Counted from the first letter of the stretch, positions 35,584 to 45,248 are shown. The stretch is 64,000 nucleotides of DNA from Sphingobacteriaceae bacterium (GCA_017745075.1 JAGIAD010000001.1:623291-687290); one strand, 5' to 3'. Notes: a model not told the origin generated them from the letters alone. A program made the numbers and translations.

Positions 35584-36165
35584 TTAAGAAAGTGTGGCGA
35601 TTTTTTTTCTGATACGGCTTAAAGACTGTGGTTCAATGCCCAGATAAGAAGCGATGTATTGCAGGGGCACATTCTTAATAATTTCGGGATGATTTTTCAT
35701 TAAATTATGATAACGTTCATCGGCTGAGCAGGTAATCATATCCTGAGCTCTTTGTTCGTTATATAACAACGATTTTTCGTAGATCACTTTGCTAAAAACA
35801 TCCCAGCTTGGGCTTTTTTGATAAAGAATATCAAGATTTTTTCTATTGATCTTTAACAAATTGCAATCTGTAACGCATTTAACATTATCATTTGATGTTT
35901 TTTGATGTAAAAAGCTATTGAACGAAGTAATAAATCCGGGTGGACAATTGATGTGACTGGTTATTTCATTTCCATTTTGGTAATGGAAAACACGCACAAA
36001 ACCGCTATTAATAAAATATAAATTTACCGGAATCTTATTTTCAAACTCCAAAAAATCATTTTTTTTATGTTTAACGGGCTCAAATAATTGCTTAATTAAA
36101 TTGATATCTTCTTCATTAAAGCTGATGTGTGCAGAAATAAGATTTAAAAGTTTATCGTGAGCCAT
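35584..36165 (-). CDS. Crp/Fnr-family transcription regulator
   Basis: The 193-residue protein has an N-terminal cyclic-nucleotide-binding-like beta roll (EFENKIPVNLYFINSGFVRV, GFITSFNSFL) and ends with a helix-turn-helix reading VPLQYIASYLGIEPQSLSRI. The effector-binding residues of true CRP are not obvious, as in many Bacteroidetes members of this family, so the ligand is unknown. The regulator could control the adjacent SDR, by position only. Confidence 0.85.
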   Translation of the reverse strand: MAHDKLLNLISAHISFNEEDINLIKQLFEPVKHKKNDFLEFENKIPVNLYFINSGFVRVFHYQNGNEITSHINCPPGFITSFNSFLHQKTSNDNVKCVTDCNLLKINRKNLDILYQKSPSWDVFSKVIYEKSLLYNEQRAQDMITCSADERYHNLMKNHPEIIKNVPLQYIASYLGIEPQSLSRIRKKIATLS

Positions 36166-36191
36166 AAATCATAAGTTTAAAGCCGATAAAA

Positions 36192-36614
36192 CTAAACTTT
36201 CTTCACCATTTTAAAATGCTGTATACCAGCTTCCTCAAATTGCTTGCCTTCTGCAACAAAACCAAACTTAGCATATAAGCTCATCGCATCCAGTTGCGAG
36301 TTTAAATAAATATAATGAGCATCTTCCGGCAGGTCAGACAAAGCTTCTGCAATTAAGGCCCGGCCTACCCCCTGCCCCCTAAATTCCTTTAAAACCGCAA
36401 AACGTTCCAGTTTATAACCAAGGTCGGTTTTACGCCACCTGCACGCACCGCAAGGCTGTCCGTTGCTGGTAGCCAGAAAATGTGTGGATTCATCTTCATG
36501 CTCCCACTCAAGCTCCGGCGGACAGTTCTGTTCGTCTACAAATACAATTTTACGTATGGCAAATACTTTATCTAAATCTTCAGGATGATTAACCTTTTGA
36601 ACGTGCAGACTCAT
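36192..36614 (-). CDS. GNAT N-acetyltransferase
   Basis: The 140-residue protein has the acetyl-CoA pyrophosphate-binding motif LKEFRGQGVGRALIAEAL and a preceding ACRWRKTDLGYKLERFAVL strand. It resembles ElaA/YjcF-like acetyltransferases with VFVDEQNCPPELEWEHED near the start. Its start overlaps the end of the upstream iron-permease-like gene by 26 bases, indicating translational coupling. Confidence 0.88.
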   Translation of the reverse strand: MSLHVQKVNHPEDLDKVFAIRKIVFVDEQNCPPELEWEHEDESTHFLATSNGQPCGACRWRKTDLGYKLERFAVLKEFRGQGVGRALIAEALSDLPEDAHYIYLNSQLDAMSLYAKFGFVAEGKQFEEAGIQHFKMVKKV

Positions 36615-37095
36615 TATCTTGGTGTTTAAAATGTTTATTGGTACTTAATTTAAGCTCATTCAACTCATTGGCGACATCAATTGAATGCGAACAGTGAATA
36701 TCGGCCTCTTTTTTGGCTAATGTAGCCAGCGTAACGTAAAATTTGTGTAACTGATCTAAATCCTTTTCCGTTAAATCCTCAATATCTACCATCCGGTTAC
36801 TGGCCTTTTCATGTGCTGCAATTAATTCGTTCAGTTTTAACTGTATCGCCTTTCCATCCTTATTTTGCGCCTTTTGAATCAGAAAAACCATCAAAAAGGT
36901 AATGATCGTTGTACCCGTATTAATTACCAGTTGCCAGGTTTCGGAGTAATTAAACAAAGGGCCCGTTACTGCCCAAATAATTACAATAGCCGTAGCTGCA
37001 ATAAATGCAACAGAACTACCGGTAAACTTGGTTGCCGCATTAGCGAATCTCTCAAAAAAATTGTTTTTCCTGGTTTCGTTTCTAGATTTTGCCAT
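36589..37095 (-). CDS. Low-affinity iron permease-like protein
   Basis: The 168-residue protein has one hydrophobic pair at about 27-47 and 52-75 (VAFIAATAIVIIWAVTGPLF, TTIITFLMVFLIQ) followed by QNKDGKAIQLKLNELI, the block of the PF04120 family. The C-terminal half is helical and charged. The family name comes from fungal Fet4; transport in bacteria is not shown. It overlaps the GNAT gene downstream. Confidence 0.82.
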   Translation of the reverse strand: MAKSRNETRKNNFFERFANAATKFTGSSVAFIAATAIVIIWAVTGPLFNYSETWQLVINTGTTIITFLMVFLIQKAQNKDGKAIQLKLNELIAAHEKASNRMVDIEDLTEKDLDQLHKFYVTLATLAKKEADIHCSHSIDVANELNELKLSTNKHFKHQDNESARSKG

Positions 37096-37135
37096 TACAA
37101 ATTTGTTTGCTTAAATATAACCATAAAAACAAACA

Positions 37136-37169
37136 AAAGCGCCATAAGTTTTTAAACCTATGGCGCTTT
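37136..37169 (-). terminator. Terminator of the aldolase gene
   Basis: An 11-base perfect stem aaagcgccata/tatggcgcttt lies 74 bases beyond the aldolase stop in its direction of transcription. T-rich sequence follows on the minus strand. Confidence 0.75.
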
Positions 37170-37242
37170 ATTTATTGTTGGAAGGTTAAAAATGTTGGAA
37201 GGTCGTCATGTTAACCTTTCAGCTTTTCAACCTAAAATCAGG

Positions 37243-38322
37243 TTAAAGTTTATCGTTAACGTTAACGCAATTTAAGTCTTCGAAAGCAGTAGTTAAACGC
37301 TTAACAAAGGCCTCTTCACCTTTACGTAACCAAACACGCGGATCATAATATTTTTTATTTGGTTTATCATCGCCATCAGGATTACCAATCTGGCCTTGAA
37401 GATAACCTTCATTCTTTTTGTAATATTCTAAAATGCCTTCCCAAAATGCCCATTGCATATCAGTATCGATATTCATTTTAATGGCACCATAAGAAATTGC
37501 TTCCCTGATTTCTTCCTGAGAGGAACCAGAACCACCGTGGAATACGAAATTGATCGGTTTTTCAGCAGTTAGACCGAATTTTTCCTTGATAAAATCCTGA
37601 GAGTTTTTCAAAATTACCGGCTGCAATTTTACGTTACCTGGTTTATAAACCCCGTGTACATTACCAAAAGCAGCTGCAACAGTAAAACGGGGAGAAACTT
37701 TGCTTAATTCTTCGTAAGCATAAGCAACTTCACTTGGCTGGGTATATAATTTAGAACTGTCTACATCGCTATTATCAACACCATCTTCTTCTCCACCGGT
37801 AACACCAAGCTCGATTTCGATAGTCATGTTCATTTTAGCCATACGTGCTAAATATTTAGCAGAAATTTCCATGTTTTCTTCAATCGATTCTTCCGATAAA
37901 TCCAACATGTGCGATGAAAACAAAGGTTTTCCGGTTTCAGCGAAGAATTTTTCGCCATAGTCTAAAAGTCCGTCAATCCAAGGCAATAATTTTTTAGCGG
38001 CGTGGTCGGTATGTAAAACCACGGCAACACCATAATGTTCTGCCAATAAATGTACATGTTTAGCAGCCGATACAGCTCCTAAGATACATGCTTGTAATTT
38101 CTCGTTATCTAACGATTTACCCGCATAAAACTGGGCACCACCATTAGACAATTGAATCATAACAGGCGAATTTACTGCCTTAGCAGTTTCCATTACCGCA
38201 TTTACCGTATTGGTACCGGTAACGTTTACTGCTGGTAAAGCAAACTGATGTTTTTTAGCCTGCTCAAATAATTCTTGAACGGCATCTCCGTAAATTACGC
38301 CTTTGTAGCCTTTTAAACTCAT
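37243..38322 (-). CDS. fbaA: Class II fructose-bisphosphate aldolase
   Basis: The 359-residue enzyme has the class IIA zinc and catalytic motifs: VVLHTDHAAKKLLPWIDG with Asp-His, ELGVTGGEEDGVDN, FGNVHGVYKPG and FVFHGGSGSSQEEI, then MNIDTDMQWAFWEG. It splits fructose 1,6-bisphosphate in glycolysis and runs in reverse in gluconeogenesis. It stands alone, divergent from accD, with a 264-base AT-rich interval between the two starts that presumably holds both promoters. Confidence 0.96.
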   Translation of the reverse strand: MSLKGYKGVIYGDAVQELFEQAKKHQFALPAVNVTGTNTVNAVMETAKAVNSPVMIQLSNGGAQFYAGKSLDNEKLQACILGAVSAAKHVHLLAEHYGVAVVLHTDHAAKKLLPWIDGLLDYGEKFFAETGKPLFSSHMLDLSEESIEENMEISAKYLARMAKMNMTIEIELGVTGGEEDGVDNSDVDSSKLYTQPSEVAYAYEELSKVSPRFTVAAAFGNVHGVYKPGNVKLQPVILKNSQDFIKEKFGLTAEKPINFVFHGGSGSSQEEIREAISYGAIKMNIDTDMQWAFWEGILEYYKKNEGYLQGQIGNPDGDDKPNKKYYDPRVWLRKGEEAFVKRLTTAFEDLNCVNVNDKL

Positions 38323-38586
38323 TTCTTGTTAATTTTATTAAACTCGAAGTTATAAAAAAAAATAACATTCCAAGCTTTTGTAACAACAGAATTATTTGCT
38401 TAACAGCAAAATAAGGCCTATTTAGTGTAAAAAACACATTATCCTTAGTGTAAAAAACACACACTATTGTTTTCAATCTCCTTCGCAATTGGCAATCAAC
38501 TAAGCATTAACTATTTTTACAGCTAAATAAGGTTCGACTTTATTTTATTTTTCGTTTCTTTGCAATCCAATTCTTTAAAAAATTAT

Positions 38587-39432
38587 ATGGCTTGGTTTAA
38601 AAGAGAGAATAAAGGTATCATTACCACAACTGAAGAGAAAAAGGAAGCACCGGATGGTTTGTGGAATAAATGTCCAAATTGTAAGAAACCACTACATCAG
38701 TCAGAACTCCAGGAAAACAAATATGTTTGCCATTACTGTGATTACCACCTGAGAGTAGGTTCAAAAGAATATTTCGAGGTTTTATTTGATAATAATCAGT
38801 TTAAAGAGTTATTCCCTAACCTTACTTCGGGCGACCCTTTAAATTTTAACGATAACAAACCTTATACCGATAGAATTAAAGAAAGCCAGGCTAAAACAGG
38901 CTTAAAAGACGCCATCAGAGCAGCTGTTGGTAAAATTGAAGGTCAGGATCTTGTTATTGCCTGTATGGATTTTGCTTTCATAGGCGGTTCAATGGGTTCG
39001 GTTGTAGGTGAAAAAATTGCACGTTCAATCGACTACAGTATCAAACACAAAATTCCTTTCCTGATGATTTCCAAATCAGGAGGTGCAAGGATGATGGAAG
39101 CTGCATTTTCACTGATGCAGATGGCTAAAACTTCAGCTAAACTCGCTTTGTTAGGTCAGGCCAAAGTTCCATATATTTCTTTATTAACCGATCCAACCAC
39201 GGGTGGCGTAACGGCATCTTATGCTATGCTGGGCGATATCAACATTGCTGAACCAGGCGCTTTGATTGGCTTTGCAGGCCCTAGGGTAATTAAAGAAACC
39301 ATTAAAAAAGATTTACCAAAAGGTTTCCAAACCTCCGAATTCGTTTTAGAACATGGTTTCCTCGATTTTATTGTCGACAGAAGGGCCATGAAAGCCAAAT
39401 TGGGCGCTTTTATTAAAATGATGAATAATTAA
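38587..39432 (+). CDS. accD: Acetyl-CoA carboxylase carboxyltransferase subunit beta
   Basis: From ATG 38587 the product has 281 residues. An N-terminal zinc ribbon uses Cys29, Cys32, Cys48 and Cys51 (CPNC, CHYC), followed by the carboxyltransferase domain with [27 protein letters not shown] and [16 protein letters not shown]. It works with AccA to carboxylate acetyl-CoA for fatty acid synthesis. A TTG-initiated reading from 38560 overlaps a promoter-like tttctttg and is unlikely. Confidence 0.95.
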   Translation: MAWFKRENKGIITTTEEKKEAPDGLWNKCPNCKKPLHQSELQENKYVCHYCDYHLRVGSKEYFEVLFDNNQFKELFPNLTSGDPLNFNDNKPYTDRIKESQAKTGLKDAIRAAVGKIEGQDLVIACMDFAFIGGSMGSVVGEKIARSIDYSIKHKIPFLMISKSGGARMMEAAFSLMQMAKTSAKLALLGQAKVPYISLLTDPTTGGVTASYAMLGDINIAEPGALIGFAGPRVIKETIKKDLPKGFQTSEFVLEHGFLDFIVDRRAMKAKLGAFIKMMNN

Positions 39433-39510
39433 TTGGTTTTATAGTTCATTAGTCATTGGTTTAGTAGAGCAAACAGACCAATAGGCAATTGAACCAATAA
39501 ACGATAACAA

Positions 39511-39660
39511 GAAAAGCAGGGCTTGAAGTACTTCGGTTATTTCAGTCCTGCTTTTTGCTTCAAGTCCTCGTTGCACTCCGGGCTTTTCGCGGCAATCAGG
39601 TTTATTTAACATAGGCCTGTGGTTTTTTGGTGCCGCAGTTCCCAGCAAGTGCTACAATCC
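39511..39660. repeat. Dispersed repeat, family B (copy 3)
   Basis: It carries ttcagtcctgctt, the core caagtcctcgttgcactccg and ggcaatcaggttta. The core is the near reverse complement of the copy at 59762. It shares the 451-base gap between accD and the YciI-like gene with the family C element just after it. Confidence 0.65.
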
Positions 39661-39696
39661 CCCCTGCAGCCCCTCAAATGTCATTAGGCTATGGGA

Positions 39697-39795
39697 GGTT
39701 AACCACAGATGCACACAGATAAACACGGATTTCTATATCTGTGTCCATCCTTTTTATCTGTGCTTAGATTATGCCTACCTGCGTAGAAGGCTTAA
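39697..39795. repeat. Dispersed palindromic repeat, family C (copy 3)
   Basis: Left arm gttaaccacagatgcacac and right arm tttttatctgtgcttag pair imperfectly. In opposite orientation it matches 26390-26482 including the flanking aggcataat word. Short flanks aaatgtcatta and tgatgacatt are themselves inverted, giving an outer arm. Confidence 0.65.
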
Positions 39796-39883
39796 TTTGA
39801 TGACATTGGATGCCCTACAAAGGAAAGAGGATAAAAACATCTCAATTTTTCTTATTTTTAAACTAACCAAACCATAAACTAAA

Positions 39884-40348
39884 ATGAAAAAGATATTCCT
39901 GTTAATTTACCTGATCACCCTTACGCTCGCTATACAAGCGCAGGAGAAAAAATCCAAAGCACCTTATGATGAAGTTTTAGCGAAAAAATTAGGTGCAGAT
40001 AACTATGGAATGAAAATGTATGTGCTGGTGGTCCTTAAAACAGGGCCAAACACCACTGAAACTAAGGCAAAAACCGATAGTTTATTTGCGGGTCACATGG
40101 CCAATATGGGTAAAATGGTTGAGATGCAAAAACTGGTAGTTGCAGGTCCGATGGGCAAAAACGATAAAAATTACCGTGGCATTTTTATTTTAAATACAAA
40201 ATCAATAGAAGAAGCCAAACAGTTATTGGAAAGTGACCCTGCTATTAAAGCCAAATTATTAGAACCAGAATTGTATAACTGGTACGGATCTGCTGCGCTT
40301 TCTGAGTATCTGCCCTTTCATGACAAGATACAGAAAAGTAGTTTCTAG
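39884..40348 (+). CDS. Secreted YciI-like protein
   Basis: The 154-residue product has a signal peptide (MKKIFLLIYLITLTLAIQAQ) and then a ferredoxin-like YciI domain with MYVLVVLKTGPNTTE, HMANMGKMVEMQKLVVAGPM and NTKSIEEAKQLLESDPAIK. The domain is often cytosolic, so export is unusual though known in Bacteroidetes. No function is assigned. It is flanked by repeat elements on both sides and seems monocistronic. Confidence 0.78.
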   Translation: MKKIFLLIYLITLTLAIQAQEKKSKAPYDEVLAKKLGADNYGMKMYVLVVLKTGPNTTETKAKTDSLFAGHMANMGKMVEMQKLVVAGPMGKNDKNYRGIFILNTKSIEEAKQLLESDPAIKAKLLEPELYNWYGSAALSEYLPFHDKIQKSSF

Positions 40349-40443
40349 GCTTGTTTAGCCATGGATGCCAAAAAAAGAGTTGTCAATCCTGAATGGTAAA
40401 TTATTGTGTAAAAATCAATATGATTGACAGCCCTCTCACGAGT

Positions 40444-40599
40444 CGTCATTTCGAGCGGAGTGCAACGCAGTCGAGAACCACGGTTGCTCAGCAAAGCTAA
40501 ATCTGTCTCTATAGATTTCTCCATTTCGCTACCGATGAAAAATGGGCACGCTCCAGTCGAAAGGACGATTCTTCTATAGATCTGTCAATGGTAGCTTTT
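40444..40599. repeat. Dispersed repeat, family A (copy 6)
   Basis: It reads cgtcatttcgagcggagtgc at its left and gtcgaaaggacg further right. The segment 40486-40579 is nearly identical, inverted, to 28765-28858. It fills the middle of the 364-base gap between the YciI-like gene and the second M28 peptidase gene. Confidence 0.75.
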
Positions 40600-40712
40600 C
40601 GAAGCACAATAGCCAAAACCGCTTAACCCAACTGCAACATTTCCATTAACATCCCTCAACCCTATTCCATATTTCATAAATTAGCATATCAAATAATCAA
40701 ACCTAACTAATT

Positions 40713-42260
40713 ATGAATAAAAAGCTACTCTTTTCCGCGCTACTGCTATGCGCTTCGGTCAGTGTTTTTGCGCAAGACAAAAAAGTAATCGACAATATTG
40801 TTAAAGAAGTAAACGAAAACTCGCAGTTGGAAAAACTTGCGCACGAGTTGCTGGATGTTGTTGGTCCGCGTTTAGTGGGTTCGCCACAAATGAAACAGGC
40901 TAACGATTGGGCAGTGAAAAAATATAGCAACTGGGGCATTTCAGCCAAAAACGAAAAATGGGGCGAATGGGCAGGTTGGGAACGCGGCATTACCCATATC
41001 GATCTGGTAAGTCCACGGCTACGTACTTTAGAAGGCACACAACTGGCGTGGAGCCCCTCAACCAACGGGAAACCCATCAATGCAGAAGCCATTATCCTGC
41101 CCGAAATTACCGATTCGGTATCTTTTCAGAAATGGTTACCCAATGTAAAAGGCAAAATCGTATTGATTTCGATGAACCAACTTTCTGGTCGCCCGGAAAA
41201 AAACTGGGAAGAATTTGCTACAAAAGATCTTTTCGAAAAATTTAAAAAAGAAAAAGCCGCCGCTGCAAAAGCATGGACAGCAAGCCTGGCAAAAACGGGC
41301 TTAACAGCTAAAACCCTTCCGGTGGCTTTAGAAAATGCAGGAGCAGTAGCCGTGGTAATCAATAACTGGTCGCAGGGATTTGGAGTCGATAAAATTTTTG
41401 GTGCCAACACCACTAAAGTGCCAACTTTAGATTTATCGGTAGAAGATTATGGCCTGGTTTACCGTTTGGCTTTAAACGGCAATAAACCCATACTCAAAAT
41501 CGAATCAGAATCAAAAAAATTAGGCACCGTACCTACTTTTAATACCATTGCCGAAATAAAAGGCAAGCAAAAACCAAATGAATATGTAATGTTATCGGCA
41601 CATTTCGATTCGTGGGATGGTGCAAGTGGTGCAACCGATAATGGCTCAGGTACCATTTTAATGATGGAGGCCATGCGCATTTTAAAGAAATTTTATCCTA
41701 ACCCGAAACGCACCATTTTAGTGGGGCATTGGGGCAGCGAAGAGCAGGGCTTAAATGGCTCGAGGGCCTTTGTAGAAGATCATCCGGAAATTGTAAACAA
41801 CCTGCAGGCTTTATTTAACCAGGATAATGGTACTGGCCGTGTTGTCAATATCGGTGGACAAGGTTTTGCCAAATCAAAAGATTATATTACCCGTTGGTTA
41901 GCTGCAGTTCCGGATACGATTAAAAATCAGATCAAAACCAACTTCCCCGGATCGCCTGGTGCAGGAGGATCAGATTTTGCTTCATTTGTAGCTGCAGGGG
42001 CCTTGGGTTATTCGCTGAGTTCTACCAGCTGGGATTACGGCACTTATACCTGGCATACCAACCGCGACAGTTATGATAAATTGGTTTTTGATGAAATCAG
42101 GAGCAATGTAATTTTAGCCGCCATTATGGTGTATATGGCTTGTGAGGATCCTGAAAGAACCTCAAACGAAAAAGCTACTGATTTACCTGTAAATGAACGC
42201 ACAGGGAAGCCGGCAACCTGGCCAGTTCAGACCAAAGCAAACAGAAAAGGCGGATTGTAA
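40713..42260 (+). CDS. Secreted M28-family carboxypeptidase/aminopeptidase
   Basis: The 515-residue protein has a signal peptide (LLFSALLLCASVSVFAQ), an N-terminal region with an inserted PA-like segment (about 130-280), and the M28 zinc site: SAHFDSWDGASGATDNGSG near 295-310, GHWGSEEQGLNGSRAF, NQDNGTG, and later TWHTNRDSYD. It resembles glutamate carboxypeptidase/Q-type peptidases of Bacteroidetes. It differs from the shorter lipoprotein M28 at 4470. An excellent terminator follows. Confidence 0.9.
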   Translation: MNKKLLFSALLLCASVSVFAQDKKVIDNIVKEVNENSQLEKLAHELLDVVGPRLVGSPQMKQANDWAVKKYSNWGISAKNEKWGEWAGWERGITHIDLVSPRLRTLEGTQLAWSPSTNGKPINAEAIILPEITDSVSFQKWLPNVKGKIVLISMNQLSGRPEKNWEEFATKDLFEKFKKEKAAAAKAWTASLAKTGLTAKTLPVALENAGAVAVVINNWSQGFGVDKIFGANTTKVPTLDLSVEDYGLVYRLALNGNKPILKIESESKKLGTVPTFNTIAEIKGKQKPNEYVMLSAHFDSWDGASGATDNGSGTILMMEAMRILKKFYPNPKRTILVGHWGSEEQGLNGSRAFVEDHPEIVNNLQALFNQDNGTGRVVNIGGQGFAKSKDYITRWLAAVPDTIKNQIKTNFPGSPGAGGSDFASFVAAGALGYSLSSTSWDYGTYTWHTNRDSYDKLVFDEIRSNVILAAIMVYMACEDPERTSNEKATDLPVNERTGKPATWPVQTKANRKGGL

Positions 42261-42281
42261 ATAAATATTTTAAATCGTTTT

Positions 42282-42314
42282 AAAAAGAGCATTTGGAAAC
42301 AGATGCTCTTTTTT
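42282..42314 (+). terminator. Rho-independent terminator after the second M28 gene
   Basis: An 11-base perfect stem aaaaagagcat/atgctcttttt with a ttggaaacag loop is followed by T residues. Confidence 0.9.
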
Positions 42315-42338
42315 TAGATTCACACTTATTAATACAAA

Positions 42339-42719
42339 ATGACTAACGCTTACCTGCAATTAACGATTTTCTTTCTTATTGGATTAACCTGCATTACATT
42401 AATAGACAGCTTAGGCGCTGTAGCTTCCAGGAAATTTAATTTCAAATACTCTTACCTAAGCATATTATCTTTTGCAGTGTATATTGGTATCGGTTACCTG
42501 TTATCTAACCATTTCCAATTAATGATTATTGTTGTTATAACCGCGCTTTTAGGCTTATATGACAGCACGATAGGCTTGAAATTATCAACCAGATTAAATG
42601 CTCATTCAGAAAACATTGATATTGTAAAAAGCAATATTAAAATAGTGATATCAATGATTATGGTAGCAGTTTTATTTGGTTTTATAGGATATTGTATAAA
42701 CGGATACTTTAGGCCCTGA
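42339..42719 (+). CDS. Small four-helix membrane protein, unknown function
   Basis: The 126-residue product is mostly hydrophobic with about four membrane segments (near 6-24, 35-52, 58-76, 102-122). No family signature is recognised. It follows a terminator by 25 bases, so its promoter must lie within or just beyond the terminator, or it depends on read-through. The next gene, cydB, is convergent. Confidence 0.65.
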   Translation: MTNAYLQLTIFFLIGLTCITLIDSLGAVASRKFNFKYSYLSILSFAVYIGIGYLLSNHFQLMIIVVITALLGLYDSTIGLKLSTRLNAHSENIDIVKSNIKIVISMIMVAVLFGFIGYCINGYFRP

Positions 42720-42785
42720 TCAATAGCCTTTTTTCAACTTTATATTCTACTCCCAACTAATAACTCCACACTCCAAACTTATTTT

Positions 42786-43793
42786 CTACTCCTCTTTCTT
42801 CTGAAACTTATAAAACAGATACCCTAAAAAAGGTAAAATCAATACGCTTCCTAATAAAAGCGCTAAGCCCAGGCTGTAAATAGTTTTTTCCGGCCCGACG
42901 GTTTCCAGTAACGAAATTGCATTCCCGCTTTTTAAACGGATAAAATTCGGAAAGTGGGCATAACTGATCGCCAGGAGGATCATCGTGACCTGGAAGCCCG
43001 CCAAAATGCGTAAAATCTTGGTTTTGCCTTTAATCAACAGGTACCATAACAATACAAGAGATAAACTGGCCAAAATAATGGCCGATAAACCCACCTTGCT
43101 TTTAAACACCCAGTCGATCAGAGGAATCTGATCACGTTGTGCGGCCATAAATACCATTGCACCAAAAACTACCGCAGCGATATTCATAAACTCGGCCTTT
43201 TTAATAAAACGGCGTTTATCATGATATTCTTTGGTTTCGCCAATGAGGTATATTGCCGCCAGAAAACCACACAAGGCCACCGTAAAGAAGCCTACAGCGA
43301 CAGAAAACCAATTTAACCAGCCCGATATATAAGCGGTATAAAAATCAGATGCTTGTGTATCAATATGCCCCGAAATCAGGCTTCCCGCAATAATACCCAG
43401 AAACAAAGCGGTTATAAAACTCGAATACCGGAATATCCGGTTGTATAACCATTGCATATCATCTTTTACGGCATCATAATGGCGAAATACAAAGGCCGTG
43501 CCGCGTGCAATAATGCCAATGAGCATAATAGCCAACGGAATATGCAGGTAAACCGACATGGTGGTATAAATAAAAGGGAAACCCACAAAAAGGATCACAA
43601 TGGCAATAATAAGCCACATGTGGTTCGCTTCCCAAACCGGACCAATAGCATGATACATGGTTTTACGCGTTCTGCTCCTGTTTTTGGTTGAGGTAAAAAG
43701 CTCTATAATCCCTGCACCAAAATCGGCACCGCCCAATAAGAAGTAAAGCAGGATAGCCATGCATAAAAAGGTAATTACAACTTGTTCCATCAT
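42786..43793 (-). CDS. cydB: Cytochrome bd quinol oxidase subunit II
   Basis: The 335-residue membrane protein starts with MEQVVITFLCMAILLYFLLGG and contains GGADFGAGIIELFT and the block AIGPVWEANHMWLII with the conserved Trp-Glu-Asn-His typical of CydB. It pairs with CydA to reduce oxygen to water with electrons from quinol. cydA is immediately upstream on the same strand, but the 101-base gap is filled by a family C repeat. Confidence 0.93.
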   Translation of the reverse strand: MMEQVVITFLCMAILLYFLLGGADFGAGIIELFTSTKNRSRTRKTMYHAIGPVWEANHMWLIIAIVILFVGFPFIYTTMSVYLHIPLAIMLIGIIARGTAFVFRHYDAVKDDMQWLYNRIFRYSSFITALFLGIIAGSLISGHIDTQASDFYTAYISGWLNWFSVAVGFFTVALCGFLAAIYLIGETKEYHDKRRFIKKAEFMNIAAVVFGAMVFMAAQRDQIPLIDWVFKSKVGLSAIILASLSLVLLWYLLIKGKTKILRILAGFQVTMILLAISYAHFPNFIRLKSGNAISLLETVGPEKTIYSLGLALLLGSVLILPFLGYLFYKFQKKEE

Positions 43794-43800
43794 TTATTTT

Positions 43801-43894
43801 TTGCCACGGATTTGCACAGATAAACACTGATTTTGATCATTCGACTGCAAATCTCAAGCTTTCATCAGTGTTCATCCTTTTTATCTGTGGTTAA
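43801..43894. repeat. Family C palindromic repeat inside the cydAB operon (copy 4)
   Basis: The arms ttgccacggatttgcacagataaac and ttatctgtggttaa flank an inner cactga/tcagtg pair. It lies exactly between the cydA stop and the cydB start and has no coding role. A hairpin here could change the ratio of the two subunits. Confidence 0.7.
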
Positions 43895-45217
43895 TTAATT
43901 ATTTTGTTCAGTTTTATTATACAGTACAGGTACCATTTTTATCTGGCGGTAAAGCAAAAACGTTACGATTATACTTAACGACACGTAAATTGCCGAAAAG
44001 ATATAAAATGAATAGGCAATACCTGGCATGGGTGTAACCGCATCTTTAGTGCGCATAATGCCGTAAATAATCCAGGGTTGCCTGCCAACCTCTGTAACCA
44101 CCCATCCGGCCTCCAGAGCGAGGTAACCAAGCGGGATGGCAAAAACAAACAATTTTAACAACCAGCGTTTTTCGATTAAAGGTTTCTTTTTAAAAAGAAT
44201 GAAAAAATAAGTTAAAGATACCAGGAGCAGCAGTGTACCAATGCCAACCATAATCTGAAAGGCATAATGGGTTATGGCTACCGGCGGATGGTCGTTTTCA
44301 GGAATCTGATCGAGTCCCTTAACCTCAGCTTTGAAATCGCCATGTGCGAGGAAACTCAGTGCCGCTGGAATTTTAATTGCACCTTTTACCGTTTTATCTT
44401 TTTCATTTACAATACCACCAACCAATAACGGCGCAGGTTTTTCGGTTTTATATAATGCTTCCATAGCGGCCAATTTTGCAGGCTGGCGTTTGGCAACATC
44501 TTTTGCAGAAATATCGCCACTTAATGGCTGCAGCAACGCAGCAATGCAGGCAAATACCGCAGCTATTTTAAAGGCTTTTAAATGAAAATACGCATTTCGG
44601 TTCCTCAGGATCATTAAAGCATGTACGCCTGCCACAGCAAAACCAGTGGCGGTAAATGCGGCTAAACACATGTGCAGCGCCTGTGTAAACCAGGCTTTAT
44701 TGAACATGGCCTGTATGGGATCGATATTAAGGTATTGTCCGTTTACAAAATCGAAACCTGCCGGACTGTTCATCCAGGCATTTGCCGCAACCACCAAAAT
44801 GCCGGAGGCTAAACCGCTTACTCCGACAACCATCCCCGTAAACCAGTGGAACCATTTGTTTAACTTGTTCCAGCCGTAAAGAAAAAAACCAAGGGCAATA
44901 GCTTCGATAAAAAAGGCTGTTCCTTCAAGTGAAAAAGGCATGCCGAATATTGGTCCGGCGTGGTCCATAAATTTTGGCCAGAGCAGGCCAAGTTCGAATG
45001 ATAACATGGTACCCGATACCGCACCTGTGGCGAAGAATATGGCAACACCTTTACTCCAAGCTTTGGTAAGGTTTTTATATACCTCTTCTCCTGTTTTAAG
45101 CCATTTATAATGTGATACGGCCATAAAGAAAGGCATAACCATGCCTATACAGGAAAAAATGATGTGAAAGCCTAACGATAAGGCCATTTGGGAGCGGGCT
45201 GCTATAAAATCATCCAT
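43895..45217 (-). CDS. cydA: Cytochrome bd quinol oxidase subunit I
   Basis: The 440-residue subunit has LSLGFHIIFSCIGMVMPFFM with a haem-ligand His18, GTMLSFELGLLWPKFM, and GRQPWIIYGIMRT at about 375, the CydA signature. It is much shorter than the E. coli protein because the periplasmic Q-loop is short, as in the cyanide-insensitive/short-loop group. Together with NDH-2 it would give a low-coupling respiratory chain useful at low oxygen. A -7 element precedes it. No cydX-like small ORF was recognised. Confidence 0.94.
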   Translation of the reverse strand: MDDFIAARSQMALSLGFHIIFSCIGMVMPFFMAVSHYKWLKTGEEVYKNLTKAWSKGVAIFFATGAVSGTMLSFELGLLWPKFMDHAGPIFGMPFSLEGTAFFIEAIALGFFLYGWNKLNKWFHWFTGMVVGVSGLASGILVVAANAWMNSPAGFDFVNGQYLNIDPIQAMFNKAWFTQALHMCLAAFTATGFAVAGVHALMILRNRNAYFHLKAFKIAAVFACIAALLQPLSGDISAKDVAKRQPAKLAAMEALYKTEKPAPLLVGGIVNEKDKTVKGAIKIPAALSFLAHGDFKAEVKGLDQIPENDHPPVAITHYAFQIMVGIGTLLLLVSLTYFFILFKKKPLIEKRWLLKLFVFAIPLGYLALEAGWVVTEVGRQPWIIYGIMRTKDAVTPMPGIAYSFYIFSAIYVSLSIIVTFLLYRQIKMVPVLYNKTEQNN

Positions 45218-45240
45218 GGGCTGTAGATTTTGAATTGTAA

Positions 45241-45248
45241 CAAATATA
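45241..45248 (-). promoter_or_regulatory. -7 promoter element for cydA
   Basis: The minus strand reads TATATTTG, identical to the element before the hexosaminidase gene, 24 bases upstream of the cydA ATG. Confidence 0.5.
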
